From positions 1 to 10,727 of the forward strand of contig CAYFXA010000027.1 of NCBI GenBank assembly GCA_964347135.1: a stretch of 10,727 nucleotides of DNA, in the 5' to 3' direction. A program made the translations under genes and the position numbers. Positions 6,427 through 10,727 of this stretch are shown in pieces. Below the pieces are notes generated by a model that had not been told where the DNA came from, searched no databases, and was given only the letters and a program-made list of their open reading frames with translations. The DNA comes from CAYFXA01 sp964347135. GTDB lineage: Bacteria > Patescibacteriota > Microgenomatia > PFEM01 > JAHIFH01. Every line of letters starts with the position of its first letter. The first letter of the stretch is position 1.

Positions 6427-7487
6427 AAATATTAATTAACATTACTGGTGTTAAGCCCTTATTTTACGACAGGGGAGGGGCCATCCAAAAGTTGGTTGGT
6501 TATCAAGTAAAAAACTTAAAAAAAGAACACCAGTTGACTATTATTCAAGAAAAGAAATTTTATCCTGCTTCTTTGTTTGGTTTTTTCTTAGGGGGAATCC
6601 GTGGTTTTTTAAAAATTCGCTTCCAAAAAGCCAACCTCATTATTTCCACCCATCCTCGTAACTTTTTTGCCTCTTTTTTGTATTCTAAGCTAAAAAGAAA
6701 ACCATTAATTGCCTGGGAAATGGACCATGATTTTTGGGTTGAACCAGAAACAATAGCCAAAAAAATCTATCATTTTTTTGTTAATCAAGCGGAGAAAGTC
6801 CTTACTTTAAGCCAAATCCAAAGAAAGAGAATGACAAGAAAAGGGGTAAACCCAAGCAAAATTAGGGTTATTCCGGCGGCAGTGGATACCAAAAAATTTA
6901 TTCCCTCTAAGCAAAAAAAAGAAAAATATCTTTTGTGTGCAGGGAAATTTATTGAAAACAAAAATCAATTGACTCTCCTCAAAGCTTTTAAAATTTTAGT
7001 TAGCCAAAAGAAATTTGGAGATTACAAACTCTATTTGGTGGGTCCTTTTGGCGGTTCCTTTACTGGTCCTAGCGCCCAAGGTTCTGATTACTATCAACGA
7101 TGCAAAAACTACATCCTTAAAGAAGATTTGAAGAAAAAAGTGAAATTTTATCAAAATATTTCTGAGAAAAAGTTGATTAGCTTTTACCAGCAAGCAGCTC
7201 TTTTTGTTTTTCCTTCGAGGGAAGAAGGTTTTGGTTTAGCGCTATTAGAGGCAATGGCTTGCGGCTGCCCTTGCTTGGCAAGCGATATTGAGCCTTTATC
7301 CAAGATTTTAGGGAAAGCGGGAAGATTAGTTGATGCTTCCCAGCCAGATGTATTAGCGAGAGCAATGGAAAAGCTCTTGTTAGACCAGCCGCTAGCAAAA
7401 AGAATGGGGGAGTCAGCCAGAAAAAGGGCTGTTGCAAAGTTTAATATTAAGGTAGTTAGTAAACAATTTAAAGCCTTACTCAAATGA
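6423..7487 (+). CDS. GT4 family glycosyltransferase
   Basis: 354 residues, GT-B fold. The N-terminal half carries RGGAIQKLVGYQVKNL (17-32), the usual acceptor-side glycine region, and STHPRN (75-80). The C-terminal donor-binding half has VIPAAVDTKKF (149-159), LCAGKFIENKNQLTLLKAF (171-189) and SREEGFGLALLEAMACGCP (265-283). In the latter, E268 and E276 form the EX7E motif of retaining family 4 enzymes. It should add a sugar from a nucleotide donor to a lipid-linked acceptor at the cytoplasmic face; neither the sugar nor the linkage can be inferred. The length is near the lower normal range. Its stop overlaps the next gene start by 4 bases (ATGA). The unusual upstream spacing and mini-ORF are described separately. 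Confidence 0.92.
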   Translation: MKILINITGVKPLFYDRGGAIQKLVGYQVKNLKKEHQLTIIQEKKFYPASLFGFFLGGIRGFLKIRFQKANLIISTHPRNFFASFLYSKLKRKPLIAWEMDHDFWVEPETIAKKIYHFFVNQAEKVLTLSQIQRKRMTRKGVNPSKIRVIPAAVDTKKFIPSKQKKEKYLLCAGKFIENKNQLTLLKAFKILVSQKKFGDYKLYLVGPFGGSFTGPSAQGSDYYQRCKNYILKEDLKKKVKFYQNISEKKLISFYQQAALFVFPSREEGFGLALLEAMACGCPCLASDIEPLSKILGKAGRLVDASQPDVLARAMEKLLLDQPLAKRMGESARKRAVAKFNIKVVSKQFKALLK

Positions 7488-8707
7488 AAATAGCTTTTTT
7501 TGTTAGCGAATTTCCAACTTTAAGCGAGACTTTTATTCTTAACCAGATTGTTGGTTTAATCGACCAAGGTTTCGAGATAGAAATTTATCCTTCAAAAAAA
7601 GAAAGAACCAAACTGGTTCACCCCTTGGTGAAAAAATATAAACTTTTAAATAAAACTCATTGTCTTAATGTTCCTGAAAATCGCCTCTTTCGTTGGCCGA
7701 AATTTGTTTTTCTTTTTTGGTTAGCTCTGTTGACCAAACCTAGTTGTTTGAAACTTCTTTTTAGCAAGTTAAAAGTCAATAGGCGAGCCAGACTGGACTT
7801 GTTTTTTCGGGCTTTGGCTATCAAAAATAAACGATTTGACATTATTCATTGTCATTTCGGGCCGAACGGAAAACAAGCAATTTTCCTTAGACAGATTGGT
7901 CTTATCCAAGGAAAGATTATTACTTCTTTTCATGGCTATGACTTTAGCATCTATGTTAAGAAGCAAGGTAAGAATACTTACCGCCAGGTGTTTCGTCAGT
8001 CAGAAGCAGTAACGGTTAATTCTAATTTTACTAAAAAGAAAGTGGAGGCTCTTGGTTGCCCCAAGAATAAAATAATAAAATTGCCAGAGTCTTTAAGAAT
8101 AAAGGAGTTTGTTTTCAAATCCAAAACTCTTAAATCTAATGAGAAAATTAAGCTTTTAACGGTTGCCAGATTAGAGGAGAAAAAAGGAATTGAGTATTCG
8201 ATTCAAGCAGTGGCCCAAGTGCTTAAAAAGCATCCCCAACTTGAATATCAAATTGCTGGCGATGGTCCCTTAAAAAATGAACTAAGCAAGTTAATTAAGC
8301 AACTCCAGGCCGAAAAAAAGATAAAACTTTTGGGTTGGCAAAATCAAAATCAAATCCAAAAACTTTATCAACAATCCCACCTTTTTATTCTTGCCAGCTT
8401 AACCACCAAAAGTGGCGACCAAGAAGGACAGGGGTTGGTTTTACAAGAGGCACAAGCTTGTGGATTGCCACTGGTTGCCACCTTACACAACGGTTTCTCT
8501 GAAGGAGTTTTAGACGGTCAATCAGGCTTCCTTGTGCCAGAAGGCGATGTTAAAGCATTAGCAAAAAAATTAGAATATCTTATTACCCATCCCCAAATCT
8601 GGCCGAAAATGGGTCGGACTGGACGGAAATTTGTGGAGAAACGGTATGATAGTGATAGATTAAATAAGCAATTAGTGAGTCTTTATCAGAAATTACTTAG
8701 CCAATGA
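7484..8707 (+). CDS. GT4 family glycosyltransferase, WcaL/AmsK-like
   Basis: 407 residues, GT-B fold, retaining. The N-terminus SEFPTLSETFILNQIVGL (8-25) is characteristic of the WcaL/AmsK branch of exopolysaccharide transferases. Then come IIHCHFGPNG (120-129) and TSFHGYDFS (147-155). The donor domain has LLTVARLEEKKGIEYSIQA (224-242), IAGDGPL (257-263) and GDQEGQGLVLQEAQACGLP (311-329); E314 and E322 make the EX7E pair. WcaL and AmsK act late in colanic acid or amylovoran repeat synthesis, often as galactosyltransferases, but the donor here is unknown. It overlaps both neighbours by 4 bases (ATGA at 7484-7487 and 8704-8707) and has no clear Shine-Dalgarno site, so it probably depends on translational coupling. 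Confidence 0.92.
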   Translation: MKIAFFVSEFPTLSETFILNQIVGLIDQGFEIEIYPSKKERTKLVHPLVKKYKLLNKTHCLNVPENRLFRWPKFVFLFWLALLTKPSCLKLLFSKLKVNRRARLDLFFRALAIKNKRFDIIHCHFGPNGKQAIFLRQIGLIQGKIITSFHGYDFSIYVKKQGKNTYRQVFRQSEAVTVNSNFTKKKVEALGCPKNKIIKLPESLRIKEFVFKSKTLKSNEKIKLLTVARLEEKKGIEYSIQAVAQVLKKHPQLEYQIAGDGPLKNELSKLIKQLQAEKKIKLLGWQNQNQIQKLYQQSHLFILASLTTKSGDQEGQGLVLQEAQACGLPLVATLHNGFSEGVLDGQSGFLVPEGDVKALAKKLEYLITHPQIWPKMGRTGRKFVEKRYDSDRLNKQLVSLYQKLLSQ

Positions 8708-10727
8708 AAAAAAGACCTACCGTCAGTATTATTATTCCCACTTTTAATCGGGCCAAATGGTTGAAGAAATCAATTAAGAGCGTTCTTAGTCAAACCTATC
8801 AGGATTTCGAACTGATTGTGGTTGATGATGGTTCAACTGATAAAACGCCTGAAGTGGTTAAGTCATTTAAAGACAAAAGAATTAGATATTTTCGTTTAGC
8901 CAAATCTAAAGGTGCTGCTGCTGCCAGGAATATCGGCATCAAAAAGGCTAAGGGAAAATTGATTGCCTTTAATGATGATGATGACCTTTGGCTACCAGAA
9001 AAGCTGGAAAAACAAATCAAAATTTTGAAAAAGGCGGATAAAAAAGTTGGGGTGGTTTATTCTGGTTTAAAAAGAATCCTTCGCGAAGGCGAAATATTTT
9101 TGCCCCTGCCCGAGGTTAAGAAAAAAGAAGGAAACCTTTATCAAGAGCTATTATTAGATAATTTTATTGCTTTACCAGCTGCCATGGTTCGGCGAGAGTG
9201 TTTTGATAAAGCAGGCTTGTTTGATGAAGCCTTACCTCGTTATCAAGATTGGGAGTTGTGGCTAAGAATTTCTCGAAATTATCATTTTAAATTTATTAAT
9301 GAGTCGTTGGTCGACTCTTATCTTTTGCCCGGAGGTATTACTCGAAGTAAACGGATTCTCTTTCAAGCGACTCAACATATTTTCAATAAACATCAACAAG
9401 CAATCAAGAAAAATAAGAGGATTTTGGCTGCCTGGCAGTTTCGCTTAGGTGATTTGTATTACCATCAAGGCAACATGGAAAAAGCCAAAAAATTCTTTTT
9501 TCAGGCTCTGAAAAATAGGCCCTCGTTCAAGTATTGGCGGGCAATAGTTAAAACTTTTCTGGGGAGAAAAATTAGTGAGACTTTAATCGGATTTAAAACT
9601 CAACTCATAAGTCACTGGCAGTTGGTGGGGATTCTTTTCTTGGCTTTAATTTTGCGGTTGATTAATTTAAATCAATCCCTTTGGCTTGATGAAGCTGTTC
9701 AGGCAGTCACTTCCCAAGGCTCATTGGTTGCTATTTTCCAAGAATTAGAAGGCGATTTTCATCCGCCCTTTTATCATTTATTAATGTGGACCTGGGTGCA
9801 TTTATTTGGTTCTGGAGAATTAATTCTTAGATTGCCATCGGTTATTTTTGGAGTGGTTACTGTTTGGATAGTTTATTTAATTGCCAAAGAGTATCTCACT
9901 GAAAAATCCTCAGTTATAGCGATGTTGTTAATAACAACGGCTCCTTTTCATATTTATTATTCCCAAGAAGCGCGCAATTACGCTTTAACCACTCTTTTAG
10001 CGAGTTTATCCATTTATTTCTTTATTAAACTCAAACGAAAAAGGGGAAAAGCAACTTTTGGATATTTATTGTCAACCACTTTTTTGCTTTACACTAATTA
10101 CTTTGGCCTTTTTATTCTTTTAGCTCAGGCTTTAGTTGTTCTCTGGCAGAGAAAATGGCGCTATTTAAAAGTGATGTTTTATTGCCTTTTATTCTTTATT
10201 CCTAATTTAATTTTGTTAAGAACTCAATTTCTAACCGGTCGTCAAGCAACCACTGCCCTACCAGAGTGGGGGAGATTAGTGAATCTTAATTTTCTTAAAG
10301 CATTGCCTTTAACTTTTGTTAAATTCTCCATTGGCAGAATCACTATTTTTAACAAAATAATTTACGCTGCCGTCGCTGGAATTTTGTTTTTAATTTACGG
10401 ACCCATAATTGCTAGGGGATTGGTCAATAAGAAAAAGCCATTAATTTTATTGTCATGGTTTGCCATTCCCATCCTTTGTGCTTGGGTGATTTCCTTTTTT
10501 ATTCCTAACTACCAACCTTTTCGTCTTTTACTTGTTTTGCCAGCTTTTTATTTGCTGTTAGTTTGGGGGATTTCTCGAATCAGAACGAAGATAACGCAAA
10601 TTATAATAATCGTTTTTATTCTTCTTGTTAACCTCATTGGAGCAAATATTTACTACACCAATCCTTACTTTCACCGCGAGGATTGGCGAGGGCTAGTCCG
10701 ATTGATTGAATCGCCTTCAGAAGAGAA
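8704..10727 (+). CDS. GT2-TPR-GT-C fusion glycosyltransferase (3' end cut by window edge)
   Basis: From ATG 8704 the frame is open to the edge: 674 codons, no stop. Residues 1-230 form a family 2 GT-A domain: VSIIIPTFNRAKW (7-19), VVDDGSTDKT (39-48), FNDDDDLWLPEK (89-100, metal-binding), and RYQDWELWLR (179-188, catalytic region). Residues about 240-275 look like one TPR-type helix pair (LGDLYYHQGNMEKAKKFFFQAL, split at 248-258 and 259-269). From about 303 a polytopic GT-C domain of the ArnT/PMT_2 type follows, with LWLDEA (326-331), GDFHPPFYHLL (350-360), ELILRLPSVIFG (372-383) and YYSQEARNYAL (418-428), and about ten membrane segments in view. Known GT-C enzymes use polyprenyl-phosphate sugars on the outer face, with the acidic pair in the first loop catalytic. 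No ATG occurs between 9478 and 9783, so the GT-C part has no separate ATG start at the junction. The C-terminus is missing here. Confidence 0.88.
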   Translation, partial: MKKRPTVSIIIPTFNRAKWLKKSIKSVLSQTYQDFELIVVDDGSTDKTPEVVKSFKDKRIRYFRLAKSKGAAAARNIGIKKAKGKLIAFNDDDDLWLPEKLEKQIKILKKADKKVGVVYSGLKRILREGEIFLPLPEVKKKEGNLYQELLLDNFIALPAAMVRRECFDKAGLFDEALPRYQDWELWLRISRNYHFKFINESLVDSYLLPGGITRSKRILFQATQHIFNKHQQAIKKNKRILAAWQFRLGDLYYHQGNMEKAKKFFFQALKNRPSFKYWRAIVKTFLGRKISETLIGFKTQLISHWQLVGILFLALILRLINLNQSLWLDEAVQAVTSQGSLVAIFQELEGDFHPPFYHLLMWTWVHLFGSGELILRLPSVIFGVVTVWIVYLIAKEYLTEKSSVIAMLLITTAPFHIYYSQEARNYALTTLLASLSIYFFIKLKRKRGKATFGYLLSTTFLLYTNYFGLFILLAQALVVLWQRKWRYLKVMFYCLLFFIPNLILLRTQFLTGRQATTALPEWGRLVNLNFLKALPLTFVKFSIGRITIFNKIIYAAVAGILFLIYGPIIARGLVNKKKPLILLSWFAIPILCAWVISFFIPNYQPFRLLLVLPAFYLLLVWGISRIRTKITQIIIIVFILLVNLIGANIYYTNPYFHREDWRGLVRLIESPSEE

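Noticed and set aside
7177..7483. Two minus-strand ORFs of 86 and 99 codons opposite the GT4 gene
   Set aside because: They lie antisense to the donor-binding domain with the EX7E motif and have no start signals or family resemblance.
7484..8707. UGA-recoded genetic code, as in Gracilibacteria/Absconditabacteria
   Set aside because: TGA ends both GT4 genes just where the next gene begins with an ATGA overlap, and no gene here needs TGA read as an amino acid.
9480..9660. Possible separate GT-C gene starting inside the fusion
   Set aside because: There is no ATG between 9478 and 9783 and no stop in the joined frame, so a second gene start is not supported by the sequence.

Overview
The window is an AT-rich bacterial glycan-assembly region with tightly packed genes. 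It holds five glycosyltransferase genes (one a multi-domain fusion cut by the right edge), two SAM-dependent methyltransferase genes (one cut by the left edge), a Wzx-type lipid-linked glycan flippase, and one large secreted, membrane-anchored protein of unknown function. TGA is used as a stop codon at 7485-7487 and 8705-8707, so this is not a UGA-recoding lineage. The lysine-rich proteins, the domain types (a DUF5667-like segment and a C-terminal 'NGxANGW...IEFW' module), and the many starts without a good Shine-Dalgarno site suggest a Patescibacteria/CPR genome, perhaps Microgenomates-like. That placement rests on recalled resemblance, not on a phylogeny.

Layout. Positions 1-1145 are on the minus strand: a DPM1/GtrB-like GT2 enzyme with two C-terminal membrane helices, followed by the first 63 codons of a methyltransferase. 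A very good sigma70-type promoter, with a perfect 7-bp dyad over its -10 box, lies almost on the GT2 start codon. A divergent intergenic region (1146-1334) leads into a 603-residue secreted protein (1335-3146). Next comes a rhamnosyltransferase-like GT2 (3271-4194) with its own promoter, closed by a strong intrinsic terminator (4218-4243).

A second plus-strand operon starts at once from an extended -10 promoter and runs off the window: flippase (4275-5723), methyltransferase (5711-6382), a possible 13-codon mini-ORF (6385-6426), GT4 (6423-7487), GT4 (7484-8707), and a GT2-TPR-GT-C fusion (8704 to the edge). Neighbouring genes overlap by 13, 4, 4 and 4 bases, which points to translational coupling.

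How the genes may work together (inference): the cytoplasmic GT4 and GT2 enzymes would extend a polyprenyl-linked oligosaccharide, the methyltransferase might modify or cap it, and the flippase would export it. The two polyprenyl-phosphate-sugar-type modules (the DPM1-like GT2 and the GT-C half of the fusion) would supply and use lipid-phosphate sugars on the outer face. No Wzy polymerase, chain-length regulator, priming phospho-glycosyltransferase or nucleotide-sugar synthesis gene is visible. I saw no tRNA, rRNA, CRISPR array, insertion sequence or integrase. The most unusual items are the GT2-TPR-GT-C fusion and the secreted protein that joins a DUF5667-like helical segment to beta-rich modules.
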